DNA of 64,000 nucleotides from Amycolatopsis dendrobii (GCF_014145675.1 NZ_JACGZW010000008.1:186001-250000), one strand, 5' to 3'; shown: positions 43,909-52,889, numbered from the stretch's first letter. The notes: generated from the letters alone by a model not told the origin. Numbers and translations: made by a program.

Positions 43909-45059
43909 GCCCGGAATTCACCGTCGCGGAAGAGGAGTTCCGTGCGGAGGCGCGCGCCTGGCTGGCGGAGAACAGCCCCGGCCCGCTGCCGTCGATGGAC
44001 ACCGAAGACGGCGCCCGCGCGCACCGCGAGTGGGAGGCGAAACTCGCCGAGGGCCGGTGGTCCGTGGTCGCCTGGCCCGCCGAATACGGCGGCCGCGACG
44101 CGACACTGACCGAGTGGGTGCTGTTCGAGGAGGAGTACTACCTCAGCGGCGCGCCGACCCGGATCGCGCAGAACGGCATCTCGCTGCTGGCCCCGATCAT
44201 CTTCGAGCACGGCACCGACGACCAGCGCGCGCGGCACCTGCCCTTGACCGCCAACGGCACCCGGATCTGGGCGCAGGCCTGGTCCGAGCCGGAGGCGGGC
44301 AGCGACCTCGCCGGGATCCGCAGCACCGCCGTCCGCGACGACGAACGCGGCGGCTGGGTCCTCAACGGACAGAAGATCTGGAGTTCGCGCGCCCCGTTCG
44401 CGGACTGGGGGTTCGGCCTGTTCCGCTCCGACCCGGAAGCCGAGCGGCACCGCGGCCTCACCTACTTCCTGTTCCCGCTCGATGCGGACGGCGTCACCGT
44501 CCGGCCGATCGCCCAGCTCGACGGCGACTGCGGCTTCGCCGAAATCTTCTTCGACGACGTCTTCGTGCCCGATCAGGACGTCCTCGGCGGGGTCGGCGAC
44601 GGCTGGCGCGTCGCGATGAGCACCGCGGGCAACGAACGCGGGCTGTCGCTGCGTTCGCCGGGCCGGTTCCTCGCGGCGGCGGACCGGCTTCTGGACCTCT
44701 GGGCCGAGCGCGGAGCCGAGGCGCCGCACCTGCGCGACCGCGTGGCCGACGCCTGGATCAAGGCCGAGGCCTACCGGCTCTACACCTGGGACACCGTCGA
44801 CCACGTGCAGAACGGCGGCGACGTCGGCGCGGCGGGCAGCGTCAACAAGCTCTTCTGGACCGGCCTCGACCTCGGCATCCACGAAACGGCGCTGGACCTG
44901 CTCGGCGCGGGCCAGGAGCTGCGCGGCCGCTGGGCCGAGGACTACCTGTTCGCCCTCGGCGGCCCGATTTACGCCGGCACCAACGAAATCCAGCGCAACA
45001 TCGTCGCGGAACGGCTGCTCGGCCTCCCCCGCGGCGAGCGCAGGAAGGCACAAGCATGA
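43905..45059 (+). CDS. fadE31: Acyl-CoA dehydrogenase FadE31
   Basis: A 384-residue ACAD: VVAWPAEYGGRDATLTEWVL, WSEPEAGSDLAGIRSTA and IYAGTNEIQRNIVAERLLGL. It resembles pimeloyl-CoA dehydrogenase large subunits and FadE31 of the KstR2 regulon. Together with FadE32/FadE33 it should dehydrogenate the linear dicarboxyl-CoA left after ring opening. Overlaps with both neighbours (4 nt each) show tight coupling. Confidence 0.85.
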   Translation: MSPEFTVAEEEFRAEARAWLAENSPGPLPSMDTEDGARAHREWEAKLAEGRWSVVAWPAEYGGRDATLTEWVLFEEEYYLSGAPTRIAQNGISLLAPIIFEHGTDDQRARHLPLTANGTRIWAQAWSEPEAGSDLAGIRSTAVRDDERGGWVLNGQKIWSSRAPFADWGFGLFRSDPEAERHRGLTYFLFPLDADGVTVRPIAQLDGDCGFAEIFFDDVFVPDQDVLGGVGDGWRVAMSTAGNERGLSLRSPGRFLAAADRLLDLWAERGAEAPHLRDRVADAWIKAEAYRLYTWDTVDHVQNGGDVGAAGSVNKLFWTGLDLGIHETALDLLGAGQELRGRWAEDYLFALGGPIYAGTNEIQRNIVAERLLGLPRGERRKAQA

Positions 45060-46009
45060 AGTTCCGGTTGTCCGCCGAACAGCGCGCGTTCGCCGAAGCG
45101 CTGGACGCCCTGCTGGGCGCGGCCGACGTCCCCGGCGTCACCCGGTCCTGGGCGGCCAAGCGGCCGGAATCCGGGCTGCTGCTGTGGAAACAGCTCGCCG
45201 AACTGGGTGTCACCGCGCTCGGCGTGTCCGAGGAACACGGCGGCGTCGACGGGACTCCGGTCGATCTGATCGTGGCCTTCGAGCGGCTGGGATACCACGG
45301 CGTACCGGGGCCGGTGATCGAGTCGATCGCCGCCGCGCCCGCGTTGCTCACCGACGGTTCGTTGCTGTCCGCGCTGGCTTCCGGAAACGCCGTGGTGACG
45401 TTCGCGAGCGCGCCGGACACTCCGTACGCGCTGGATGCGGACGTCGCCACGGACGTCTTCGTGATCGGTGATTCGCTGGCACGCGCGGAAATCGGCCGCG
45501 AGCTGCAGTCGGTCGATCCTTCCCGGCATCTGTACGAAGTCGCCGCCGGTGCCGGGGTTCAGCCGCTTCCCCCGCAAGCGCGGCAGAAAGCGCTCGATCT
45601 CGCCAGCCTCGCCTGCGCCGCGGAGCTGCTGGGCTGTGGCGAACGGATGCTGGCCGACACTGTCGCCTACCTCGGCCAGCGACGCCAGTTCGGCCGCGTG
45701 ATCGGCGAGTACCAGGCGCTCAAGCACGCCGCCGCGGACGTCCGCGTGGCGCTCGACTTCGCCCGTCCGCTGCTGCTGGGCGCGGCCCGCGAACCCAGCG
45801 CTCGTGCGATCTCGGCGGCAAAGGTCGCGACGTCGGACGCGGCCCAGCTCGCCGCGCGCACCGGGCTGCAGTTGCACGGCGCGATCGGTTACACGCTCGA
45901 ATGCGATCTGAGCCTGTGGCTGCTGCGCGTCCGGGCGCTCGTGGGCTGTTGGGGCACGCCGGCCGTGCACCGCGCGCGGGTGCTGGAGAGCCTGACGAGG
46001 GGCCGCTGA
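45056..46009 (+). CDS. fadE32: Acyl-CoA dehydrogenase FadE32
   Basis: A 317-residue short ACAD-like subunit (MKFRLSAEQRAFAEALDALL; QRRQFGRVIGEYQALKHAAA; LHGAIGYTLECDLSLWLLRV). Length agrees with mycobacterial FadE32 (about 319 aa), a subunit of the enzyme acting on MOODA-CoA. It lacks the EPGAGSD loop of FadE31, as expected of one half of a heteromeric ACAD. Its stop shares a base with the fadE33 start (TGATG). Confidence 0.85.
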   Translation: MKFRLSAEQRAFAEALDALLGAADVPGVTRSWAAKRPESGLLLWKQLAELGVTALGVSEEHGGVDGTPVDLIVAFERLGYHGVPGPVIESIAAAPALLTDGSLLSALASGNAVVTFASAPDTPYALDADVATDVFVIGDSLARAEIGRELQSVDPSRHLYEVAAGAGVQPLPPQARQKALDLASLACAAELLGCGERMLADTVAYLGQRRQFGRVIGEYQALKHAAADVRVALDFARPLLLGAAREPSARAISAAKVATSDAAQLAARTGLQLHGAIGYTLECDLSLWLLRVRALVGCWGTPAVHRARVLESLTRGR

Positions 46010-47055
46010 TGCACTTCGCGCTGACCGACGAGCAGCGGGAACTCGCCGCCGCCGTCCGCGGGCTGGTCCAGCGACGAGCCGCGAAGACCGATCTGCGAGC
46101 GGCGATCGACTCGCCGACCGGGTACGACACCGAGCTGTGGTCCGCGTTGTGCGAGCAGATCGGCGTCGCGGCGCTGGCCATTCCCGAGGAGTACGGCGGG
46201 GCCGGGTACAGCCTGTTCGAAACGCATGTCGTGCTGGAGGAGCTGGGCGCGAGCCTGACGCCGTCTCCGCTGCTGGGGTCGGGAGTGCTTGCCGCACAAG
46301 CGTTGCTGGCCGCAAACGCGCCGGAGTTGCTCCCCGGGATCGCGGCGGGCGAGGTCGTCGCGCTGGCCTGGGCGGATCGGGCCGGACGGCATCGCACCGA
46401 CGGTTCGGACGTGGTCGCCTCGGGCGGAACCCTGAACGGCACCGCGACTCTGGTGCTGGACGGCGCGCAGGCGTCGCAGCTGCTGGTGGTCGCGATGGCC
46501 GACGGGCGGCCCGCGCTGTTCCGGACTGACGCCACCGCCGAAGCGACCCCAGCAGTCGACCAGACCCTCAGGTTCGCCAAGGCCGAGTTCAGCGACACCC
46601 CGGCGACGTTGCTCGCGGAAGACTTCGCCGAAGCCCTCCCCCGGCTGCACGCCATCGCCGCGATCGCTTGCACCGCCTTGCAAGTCGGCGGCGCACAGTC
46701 CTGTTTGGACCGAACCGTCGCACACCTCAGGGAACGCGAACAGTTCGGCCGCCCGCTCGGTTCGTTCCAGGCGTTGAAACACCGGGTCGCGGACATGCTG
46801 GTGCAGGTCGAAACCGCCCGGTCGATTTCGTGGGCAGCCGGATTCGCGGCCAGCAACGGCGAGGATCTCGCCCGGCAGGCGGCGTACGCGAAATCGTGGT
46901 GCAGCGAGGCTTTCACCGCGGTCGCGGCCGAAACCGTCCAGTTGCACGGCGGAATCGCGATCACCTGGGAACACGACGCCCAGTTGTACTTCAAACGCGC
47001 GCACGCGCTGGGGCAGCTCTTCGGCGACGCCCGTGAACACCGGACGCGGCTATGA
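46009..47055 (+). CDS. fadE33: Acyl-CoA dehydrogenase FadE33
   Basis: A 348-residue ACAD-like subunit (MHFALTDEQRELAAAVRGLV; IPEEYGGAGYSLFETHVVLE; REREQFGRPLGSFQALKHRV; LHGGIAITWEHDAQLYFKRA). Order and type fit FadE33, third ACAD of the fadE31-32-33 set. It is about 30 residues longer than its mycobacterial counterpart. It overlaps the VOC gene by 4 nt (ATGA). Confidence 0.85.
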   Translation: MHFALTDEQRELAAAVRGLVQRRAAKTDLRAAIDSPTGYDTELWSALCEQIGVAALAIPEEYGGAGYSLFETHVVLEELGASLTPSPLLGSGVLAAQALLAANAPELLPGIAAGEVVALAWADRAGRHRTDGSDVVASGGTLNGTATLVLDGAQASQLLVVAMADGRPALFRTDATAEATPAVDQTLRFAKAEFSDTPATLLAEDFAEALPRLHAIAAIACTALQVGGAQSCLDRTVAHLREREQFGRPLGSFQALKHRVADMLVQVETARSISWAAGFAASNGEDLARQAAYAKSWCSEAFTAVAAETVQLHGGIAITWEHDAQLYFKRAHALGQLFGDAREHRTRL

Positions 47056-47483
47056 TCCACCACGTCGGCATCACCGTGACCGATCTCGCCGCGTCGACGG
47101 AGTTCTACCGCGATCTGCTCGGCGGCGACGTCGAAGGCCCGTTCGAGCGCAGCGGTCCGCGGATCGACGAGGTCACCGGATATCCGGGCGTGATTGTGCG
47201 GCAGAGCTTCGTGTCGGCCGACGACGGCGACACGGTGGTCGAGCTGCTGCAGTACGAAAACGGGTCGCCGGCGCGGCTCGACCCGGACCACGGGCAGGCG
47301 GGCGCCGCGCACGTCGCGATCACCGTCGCCGACCTGGACGCGACGCTGGAGCGGCTGCGCGGACGCGGGGTCGCCGCGCTCTCGGAGCCGATCGTCACGA
47401 GCCATCCGATGGCGGGCTGCCGCGCGGTGTACGTGCTCGATCCGGACCGGGTGCGCGTCGAATTGGTGCAACTCCCCGCCTGA
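47052..47483 (+). CDS. VOC-family protein, methylmalonyl-CoA-epimerase-like
   Basis: A 143-residue two-module VOC protein. The metal ligands of methylmalonyl-CoA epimerase are in place: His in MIHHVGITVTDL, His in AAHVAITVADL and Glu in RVRVELVQLP. It is translationally coupled to fadE33 and precedes ipdA by 23 bp, inside the ring-opening operon. It could epimerise a methyl-branched acyl-CoA of the pathway, or methylmalonyl-CoA formed from released propionyl-CoA. Not part of the described M. tuberculosis HIP gene set, to my knowledge. Confidence 0.8.
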   Translation: MIHHVGITVTDLAASTEFYRDLLGGDVEGPFERSGPRIDEVTGYPGVIVRQSFVSADDGDTVVELLQYENGSPARLDPDHGQAGAAHVAITVADLDATLERLRGRGVAALSEPIVTSHPMAGCRAVYVLDPDRVRVELVQLPA

Positions 47484-47506
47484 GCGGAACAACAATGGAG
47501 GAACGA

Positions 47507-48379
47507 ATGGGCGGCAAGTCCATGACCCTGGACGGCGTCACCGAGTACGTCCGGTCCGGGATGACCGTCGGGATCGGCGGATGGGGGTCGCGGCGCAAGC
47601 CGATGGCGATGGTGCGCGAACTGCTGCGCAGCGACGTCGAGGACCTCACGCTGGTCACCTTCGGCGGGCCCGAGGTCGGGCTGCTGTGCGCGGCGGGCAA
47701 GGTGCGCCGGGTGATCTACGGGTTCGTCTCGCTCGACACGATCCCGCTCGACCCGCATTTCCGCGCCGCTCGCGAGGGCGGCCGGGTCGAGACGACCGAG
47801 TACGACGAGGGCATGTTCGTCGCCGCACTGCGGGCGGGCGCCAACCGGCTGTCGTTCCTGCCGACGCGGGCCGGGCTGGAAAGCGACGTGCTGCTGATGA
47901 ATCCGGAGCTGAAGACCGTCGCGTCGCCTTATGACGACGACGTCTACCTCGCCGTGCCCGCGGTGCGCCCGGACGTCTCGCTGCTGCACCTCAACCGCAG
48001 CGACACCCTCGGCAACGGCCAGTTCCTCGGCCCGGACCCGTACTTCGACGACCTGTTCGCGATGGCGTCGGGCAAAACGCTGCTGAGCGTCGAGAAGATC
48101 GTGGACACCGAGGACCTCACCGCTGCCGAGCGGTCGACGTCGCTGCTGATCAGCCGGATGTTCGTGAACGGCGTGATCGAGGCCCCGAACGGCGCGCACT
48201 TCACCTCGTGCGACCCGGATTACGGCCGGGACGAGGCGTTCCAGCGGCATTACGCCCAGTCGGCACAGGACGAGGTCTCGTGGAAGCAGTTCCGCGAAAC
48301 CTTCCTGACCGGCGACGAGGCCAGCTACCACGAAGCAGTGCGCGCCTTCCACCGCGCGACCGAGAAGGAGTCCGCATGA
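47507..48379 (+). CDS. ipdA: COCHEA-CoA hydrolase subunit alpha IpdA
   Basis: A 290-residue class I CoA-transferase-fold protein (VRSGMTVGIGGWGSRRKPMA; VTFGGPEVGLLCAAGKVRRV; DYGRDEAFQRHYA). It matches IpdA, which with IpdB hydrolyses the last carbocyclic ring (COCHEA-CoA to MeDODA-CoA) rather than transferring CoA. ATG at 47507 was chosen over 47495 because GGAGG lies 5 nt upstream. It overlaps ipdB by 4 nt. Confidence 0.92.
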   Translation: MGGKSMTLDGVTEYVRSGMTVGIGGWGSRRKPMAMVRELLRSDVEDLTLVTFGGPEVGLLCAAGKVRRVIYGFVSLDTIPLDPHFRAAREGGRVETTEYDEGMFVAALRAGANRLSFLPTRAGLESDVLLMNPELKTVASPYDDDVYLAVPAVRPDVSLLHLNRSDTLGNGQFLGPDPYFDDLFAMASGKTLLSVEKIVDTEDLTAAERSTSLLISRMFVNGVIEAPNGAHFTSCDPDYGRDEAFQRHYAQSAQDEVSWKQFRETFLTGDEASYHEAVRAFHRATEKESA

Positions 48380-49146
48380 GTGCCCCCGCAACCCGCGCCG
48401 AGGTCTGCATCGCCGCGTGCTCCGACGCGTGGCGCGGCTCCGGCGAGGTGCTGGCCCACGCGGTCGGCACGGTCCCGGCGGTCAGCGCGCGGCTGGCCCG
48501 GCTCACCCACTCCCCCGAACTGGTGCTGTCCGACGGCGAATGCCACTTCATGGCCGACCCGCCGCCGCTGGGCAAGACCGCGGCGGCGGGCGGGACCGTC
48601 GAAGCCTGGGCGCCGTTCGGCCGGATCTTCGACATCCTCAACACCGGGCGGCGGCATTCGATGATGGGCGCGAGCCAGATCGACCGGTTCGGCAACCAGA
48701 ACATCTCGCTGATCGGCGACTGGCGGAAGCCGAAACGCCAGCTCATCGGCATGCGCGGCGCGCCGGGCAACACGGTCAACCACCGCACCGACTACTGGGT
48801 GAGCCGGCATTCGAGCCGTGTGTTCGTGGACCGGGTGGACGTGGTGTCCGGCGTCGGCAACGACCGGGCCCGCGCGCATCCGTCGACCTCGCTGCGGTTC
48901 CACGACCTCGGCGTCGTGGTGACCGACCTGGCGGTGCTCGACTACGACGAGGACGGACGGCTGAAGGTGCGCTCGCTGCACCCGGGCGTCACCGAGGACG
49001 AGGTGCGCGCGAACACCGGCTTCGAACTGGACTTCAGCGGCGCGGGCGTGTCGCGGGTGCCGGACGAGCACGAACTGGAGCTGATCCGCACCGTGCTCGA
49101 CCCCAGGAACGCCCGGGACCGGGAGGTCAAGGAGCCCCGGTCCTGA
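48376..49146 (+). CDS. ipdB: COCHEA-CoA hydrolase subunit beta IpdB
   Basis: A 256-residue class I CoA-transferase beta-type protein (ELVLSDGECHFMADPPPLGK; MMGASQIDRFGNQNISLIGD). The canonical catalytic Glu motif of CoA transferases (SENG) is absent; SDGEC stands there, consistent with the hydrolase IpdAB. AAGGAG precedes ATG at 48376. Last gene of the operon; the convergent kstR2 stop is 5 bp away. Confidence 0.92.
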   Translation: MSAPATRAEVCIAACSDAWRGSGEVLAHAVGTVPAVSARLARLTHSPELVLSDGECHFMADPPPLGKTAAAGGTVEAWAPFGRIFDILNTGRRHSMMGASQIDRFGNQNISLIGDWRKPKRQLIGMRGAPGNTVNHRTDYWVSRHSSRVFVDRVDVVSGVGNDRARAHPSTSLRFHDLGVVVTDLAVLDYDEDGRLKVRSLHPGVTEDEVRANTGFELDFSGAGVSRVPDEHELELIRTVLDPRNARDREVKEPRS

Positions 49147-49151
49147 ACCGC

Positions 49152-49763
49152 TCAGCCGGCGAGCAAACCGCCGTACAGCATCGCGAGGTACTGCTCCGCC
49201 ACGACGTCGTGGCGGAGCTTTCCGCGCGGGTTGTACCAGCGGACCGACGACCACACGGTGTCCCGGATGAACCGGTACACGAGGCTCACCTCGAGGTCGT
49301 CGCGGAACTCGCCGGTCTCCCGGCCCGCGTGGAGCACTCCGAGCCACAGTTTCTCGATCTTCAGCGATGTCTTCCCGACGAATTCGAAATCGGCGAGGCT
49401 GCCGACGACGGCCGATTCGTTCTGGTAGAGCGCCACCGCGAACGGCCGCTCGTGAATCGTCGCGAAGGCGGTGTACACCAGCGCGTCGAACTGCTCGCGC
49501 GGCGTGCCGTCCTTCCCGGCGATCTCGGTGAACGCGGCCAGCAGGTCGTCCATGAACTCCTTGAGGATCTCGCGGAGCATGTCCTCCTTGGACGCGAAAT
49601 GGTGGTACAGGCTCCCCGAGAGGATGCCCGCCTCGTCGGCGATGTCGCGGACGGTGGTCTGGGAGTAGCCCCGGGTCGCGAACAACTGCGCGGCGATGCC
49701 CAGCAGTTCGCCGCGCCGGGTGCCGCCGTTTTTCGCCGGAGCCCGGCCGGTTCGCGGAGTCAT
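49152..49763 (-). CDS. kstR2: TetR-family repressor KstR2
   Basis: A 203-residue TetR protein. RRGELLGIAAQLFATRGYSQ, TVRDIADEAGILSGSLYHHF (HTH) and LVYRFIRDTVWSSVRWYNP follow mycobacterial KstR2 closely. KstR2 represses HIP-catabolic genes and is released by HIP-CoA, the product of FadD3. Here it is divergent from fadD3 with an ideal KstR2 palindrome between them, so it should autoregulate. ATG at 49763 is at the conserved N-terminus. Confidence 0.93.
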   Translation of the reverse strand: MTPRTGRAPAKNGGTRRGELLGIAAQLFATRGYSQTTVRDIADEAGILSGSLYHHFASKEDMLREILKEFMDDLLAAFTEIAGKDGTPREQFDALVYTAFATIHERPFAVALYQNESAVVGSLADFEFVGKTSLKIEKLWLGVLHAGRETGEFRDDLEVSLVYRFIRDTVWSSVRWYNPRGKLRHDVVAEQYLAMLYGGLLAG

Positions 49764-49805
49764 CGCATGGATCCCTTCCTGCCCGCTGCTTTCCCCTATG
49801 CTACC

Positions 49806-49821
49806 GAACAAGCACTTGTTC
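49806..49821. promoter_or_regulatory. KstR2 operator between kstR2 and fadD3
   Basis: GAACAAGCACTTGTTC: 7-bp perfect arms around CA, exact match to AnCAAGnnCTTGnT. The plus-strand -10 TATGCT (49797-49802) puts the fadD3 start inside the box; on the minus strand TAGCAT (49803-49798) serves kstR2. Confidence 0.88.
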
Positions 49822-49836
49822 AGTGAGGAGACCCGC

Positions 49837-51402
49837 GTGTCGACACCTCGCACGATGCCCGCCCTGCTCGACGAAGCCGCCCGCCGTCACGGCGACGCTC
49901 CGGCTGTGGTCGACGGTACGACACAGCTGTCCTGGACGGAGTTGCGGGAGGAGGTGCGGAGGGTTTCCCGCGCGCTGGCCGCCGCCGGCGTCCGGTCCGG
50001 CGACCGGGTCGCGGTGTGGTCGCCGAACCGGGCGGAATTCATCCTGACGTTCCTGGGCGCACAATGCCTCGGCGCGGCGCTGGTGCCGATCAACACCCGG
50101 TACCGCGGCGAGGAGGCCCGGGTGGTGCTGGAGCGTTCCGGTGCTTCGGTGCTGGTGCTGTGCAACGGATTCCTCGGGAACGACTATCTCGGGATGCTGA
50201 CCGAGGCGGCTTCCCGGTCTGGTTCCGGTGGTTCTGTTGTGCCTGGGCTTCCGCGGCTGCACACCGTGATCGACCTCGGATCGGACGGCGTCGCGTTGCC
50301 GTGGAACGAATTCCTCGCCGGGGCGGAATCGGTGGCCGCTGTCGATGAGTCGGTGGTGACGCCGTCGACGGTGGCGGACATTCTGTACACCTCGGGCACC
50401 ACCGGCGTCCCCAAGGGCGTCATGAGCACGCATGCCCAGACGATCGGCGTCGCGGACGTCTGGGCGAAGGGCGCGTCGCTCGCCCCGGCCGACAACTACG
50501 CGATCGTCAACCCGTTCTTTCACTCCTTCGGTTACAAGGCCGGGGTCGTCGCGGCGATCACCGCGGGCACGACGATCTACCCGGTGCCGACCTTCGACCC
50601 GGTCGCGTTGATGGAGCTGGTCCAGCGAGCCGGGATCTCGGTGCTGCCCGGTGCGCCGACCATCTTCACCACGCTGATCAACCACCCGCGCCGCACGGAG
50701 TTCGACCTGTCGTCGCTGCGCTTCGCGATCGCGGGTGCGGCGTCGGTGCCGGAGAACCTGTTCTCGGACATGCTGGAAATCCTGGGCTTCGAACAGGTCG
50801 CGCAGGCGTACGGGCTCACCGAATGCGTCGTGGCGACCCAGTCGCGGCCGGACGAGGACCCTCGGCACGTCGCGCACACGACCGGTCCGGCAGTGCCCGG
50901 CCTGGAAATCCGCGCGGTCGACGGCGAGGGCGAGGACGTGCCGGTCGACGCGGACGGCGAAATCCTCATCCGGGGCGAGTTCGTGATGCTCGGCTACTTC
51001 GACGACCCGGACGCGACCGCGGCCGCGATCGACGCCGACGGCTGGCTGCACACCGGCGACGTCGGGCAGCTGGACGAGCACGGCTGCGTCAAGATCACCG
51101 GGCGGCTCAAGGACATGTTCACCGTCGGCGGGTTCAACGTGTACCCGGCCGAGGTGGAGAACGTGCTGAGCACCCACCCGGACGTCGTGGAGGCCGCGGT
51201 GATCGGCGTGGACGACGACCGGATGGGGTCGGTGGGGCGCGCTTACGTGACGTTGCGGGACGGGGTCGAGCTGGATCCGGAGGCACTGCGCTCGTTTTGC
51301 CGGGAGCGGCTGGCGAACTTCAAGGCGCCGCGCGAGTTCGTGGCGATCAGGGAGCTGCCGCGGAACGCCAGCGGGAAGATCGTCAAGCGAGAGCTGTCCT
51401 GA
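49837..51402 (+). CDS. fadD3: HIP-CoA ligase FadD3
   Basis: A 521-residue adenylate-forming ligase: P-loop ILYTSGTTGVPKGVMSTH, YGLTECV, HTGDVGQLDEHG, RLKDMFTVGGFNVYPAEVEN and catalytic Lys in RNASGKIVKREL. Position opposite kstR2 identifies it as FadD3, which activates HIP to HIP-CoA, the first step of C/D-ring degradation and source of the KstR2 effector. GTG at 49837 follows GAGGAG. A stem-loop begins at its stop codon. Confidence 0.9.
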   Translation: MSTPRTMPALLDEAARRHGDAPAVVDGTTQLSWTELREEVRRVSRALAAAGVRSGDRVAVWSPNRAEFILTFLGAQCLGAALVPINTRYRGEEARVVLERSGASVLVLCNGFLGNDYLGMLTEAASRSGSGGSVVPGLPRLHTVIDLGSDGVALPWNEFLAGAESVAAVDESVVTPSTVADILYTSGTTGVPKGVMSTHAQTIGVADVWAKGASLAPADNYAIVNPFFHSFGYKAGVVAAITAGTTIYPVPTFDPVALMELVQRAGISVLPGAPTIFTTLINHPRRTEFDLSSLRFAIAGAASVPENLFSDMLEILGFEQVAQAYGLTECVVATQSRPDEDPRHVAHTTGPAVPGLEIRAVDGEGEDVPVDADGEILIRGEFVMLGYFDDPDATAAAIDADGWLHTGDVGQLDEHGCVKITGRLKDMFTVGGFNVYPAEVENVLSTHPDVVEAAVIGVDDDRMGSVGRAYVTLRDGVELDPEALRSFCRERLANFKAPREFVAIRELPRNASGKIVKRELS

Positions 51403-51451
51403 CGTCGTGAGTGGCTACGCCGGTTAGAACCGGGATAGCCACTCACGACGT
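51402..51451. terminator. Long stem-loop behind fadD3
   Basis: A 16-bp perfect stem (ACGTCGTGAGTGGCTA and its complement) with an inner CCGGTT/AACCGG helix, beginning in the fadD3 stop codon. Same hairpin family as 23627, 35105 and 54555. Confidence 0.8.
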
Positions 51452-51456
51452 ACTCA

Positions 51457-51622
51457 GCGGTGCGGCGCCGAACTTGTCGCGCTCGGTGCGGCCGGGCACC
51501 CAGGCGGAGGACTCGGCGCCAGATTGGTCGTCCCGTCGGCGTTCGCGCTGGACAGCAGCACGACGGGAGTGCCGGGGCAGCGCACCGGCGAGGCGATCAC
51601 GACGGAATCGATGACCGCATCC
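51457..51622 (-). pseudogene. Remnant of a flavin-reductase-like gene
   Basis: Read on the minus strand, the frame gives SVVIASPVRCPGTPVVLLSS then ANADGTTNLAP, which is the N-terminal strand pattern of flavin reductase-like (FMN-binding split barrel) proteins. Directly after NLAP a missing base shifts the frame; the shifted frame continues SSAWVPGRTERDKFGAAPLS and then stops at the fadD3 hairpin. No start codon fits and most of the domain is absent, so this is a decayed fragment. It may be a relic of a gene lost next to the thiolase. Confidence 0.45.
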
Positions 51623-51631
51623 TGGCGGCGA

Positions 51632-51657
51632 GACGGTTCGGTGCGCGCCGAACCGTC
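51632..51657 (-). terminator. Stem-loop behind thiolase gene
   Basis: GACGGTTCGG, 6-nt loop, CCGAACCGTC: a 10-bp perfect stem 13 bp beyond the thiolase stop (51671). Confidence 0.65.
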
Positions 51658-51670
51658 CCGCGTGCGGCCG

Positions 51671-52876
51671 TTACGCCAGCCGTTCCAGCACCATCGCCAT
51701 GCCCTGTCCGCCCGCCGCGCACATCGTTTCCAGGCCGAAGGCCGCGTCTTTCGCCTGGAGGCCGTGCAGCAGCGTCGTCGCCATCCGCGCGCCGGTCGAT
51801 CCGAACGGGTGTCCCAGGGCGATCGCCCCGCCGTGCACGTTGACGCGGTCGATGTCGAGGCCCAACTGGTCGACGCACGGCAGTACCTGCGCGGCGAAGG
51901 CTTCGTTCATCTCGACCAGGCCGATGTCCTCAACGGCCAGTCCGGCCCGCGCCAGCGCCTGCTGGCTCGCCTCGACCGGGCCCAGTCCCATGATCTCCGG
52001 GCTCAACGCCGACACCCCGGTGGCGACGATCCTCGCCAGCGGCTGGATGCCCAGTTCGCGGGCCCGCACGTCGCTCATCACCACCAGCGCGGCAGCCCCG
52101 TCGTTGAGCGGGCAGCAGTTCGCCGCGGTGACCGTCCCGTCTGGACGGAACACCGGCTTCAGTTGAGATACCTTCTCCAGCGTCACTCCCGCGCGCGGAC
52201 CGTCGTCCGTGGACACCACGCTGCCGTCTGGCAAGGTCACCGGCGTGATGTCCTTCTGCCAGAACTCCCCCGCCGCCTCGGCGAGATTCTGGCTGCGCAC
52301 CGCGAAGGCGTCTTGATCCGCACGCGACACTCCACAATGGTCCGCGACGTTCTCCGCGGTCTCGCCCATTGCGATGTAAACGTCCGGCAGCGCACCGTCT
52401 TTACGCGGGTCTGTCCATTGCAGACCACCAGCTGCTCGCTTCTCCGTCACCGCCATCGCGTCGGCGTACAACGGGTTCTTCGTGTCCGGCATGCCGTCAG
52501 CTTTCCCCTGGGAGAACCGGGAAACGCACTCGACACCTGCCGAGACGAACACGTCGCCCTCGCCGGCGCGGATCGCGTGCATCGCCATTCGCGTGGTCTG
52601 CAGCGAGGACGCGCAATAGCGATGCACAGTCGTGCCGGGCACCGCGTCGAGGCCGAGCCGCAGCGCGACCATCCGGCCGAGGTTGTACGCCTGTTCGCCG
52701 GCCGGTTGCGCGCAGCCGAGCATCAGGTCGTCGATCCGGTCGATCTGCGGAACCGCGGCCAGCGCGGCTTCGACCGTCTGCGCGGCGAGGTCGTCCGGCC
52801 GCAGGTCCTTGAGCGAGCCCTTGTACGCCCGCCCGATCGGCGAGCGGGCGGCGGAGACGATCACGGCTTCGGGCAC
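51671..52876 (-). CDS. Acetyl-CoA C-acyltransferase (FadA3-like thiolase)
   Basis: A 401-residue thiolase: PEAVIVSAARSPIGRAYKGS, HRYCASSLQTTRMAM (nucleophile Cys near residue 90), NEAFAAQVLPCV, GHPFGSTG and CAAGGQGMAM. It resembles general FadA3-type beta-ketothiolases rather than the steroid-specific FadA5/FadA6. In this setting it may finish degradation of the linear dicarboxyl-CoA (for example cleavage of methyl-beta-ketoadipyl-CoA). GTG at 52876 follows GAGGAGG. It lies 13 bp after the Rv3549c-like SDR in a KstR2-boxed operon. Confidence 0.85.
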   Translation of the reverse strand: MPEAVIVSAARSPIGRAYKGSLKDLRPDDLAAQTVEAALAAVPQIDRIDDLMLGCAQPAGEQAYNLGRMVALRLGLDAVPGTTVHRYCASSLQTTRMAMHAIRAGEGDVFVSAGVECVSRFSQGKADGMPDTKNPLYADAMAVTEKRAAGGLQWTDPRKDGALPDVYIAMGETAENVADHCGVSRADQDAFAVRSQNLAEAAGEFWQKDITPVTLPDGSVVSTDDGPRAGVTLEKVSQLKPVFRPDGTVTAANCCPLNDGAAALVVMSDVRARELGIQPLARIVATGVSALSPEIMGLGPVEASQQALARAGLAVEDIGLVEMNEAFAAQVLPCVDQLGLDIDRVNVHGGAIALGHPFGSTGARMATTLLHGLQAKDAAFGLETMCAAGGQGMAMVLERLA

Positions 52877-52889
52877 AGCAGGGTCCTCC

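Noticed and set aside
39789..52876. Steroid locus as a mobile island
   Set aside because: No integrase, transposase, tRNA or flanking repeats; base composition and codon use look the same as in the surroundings.
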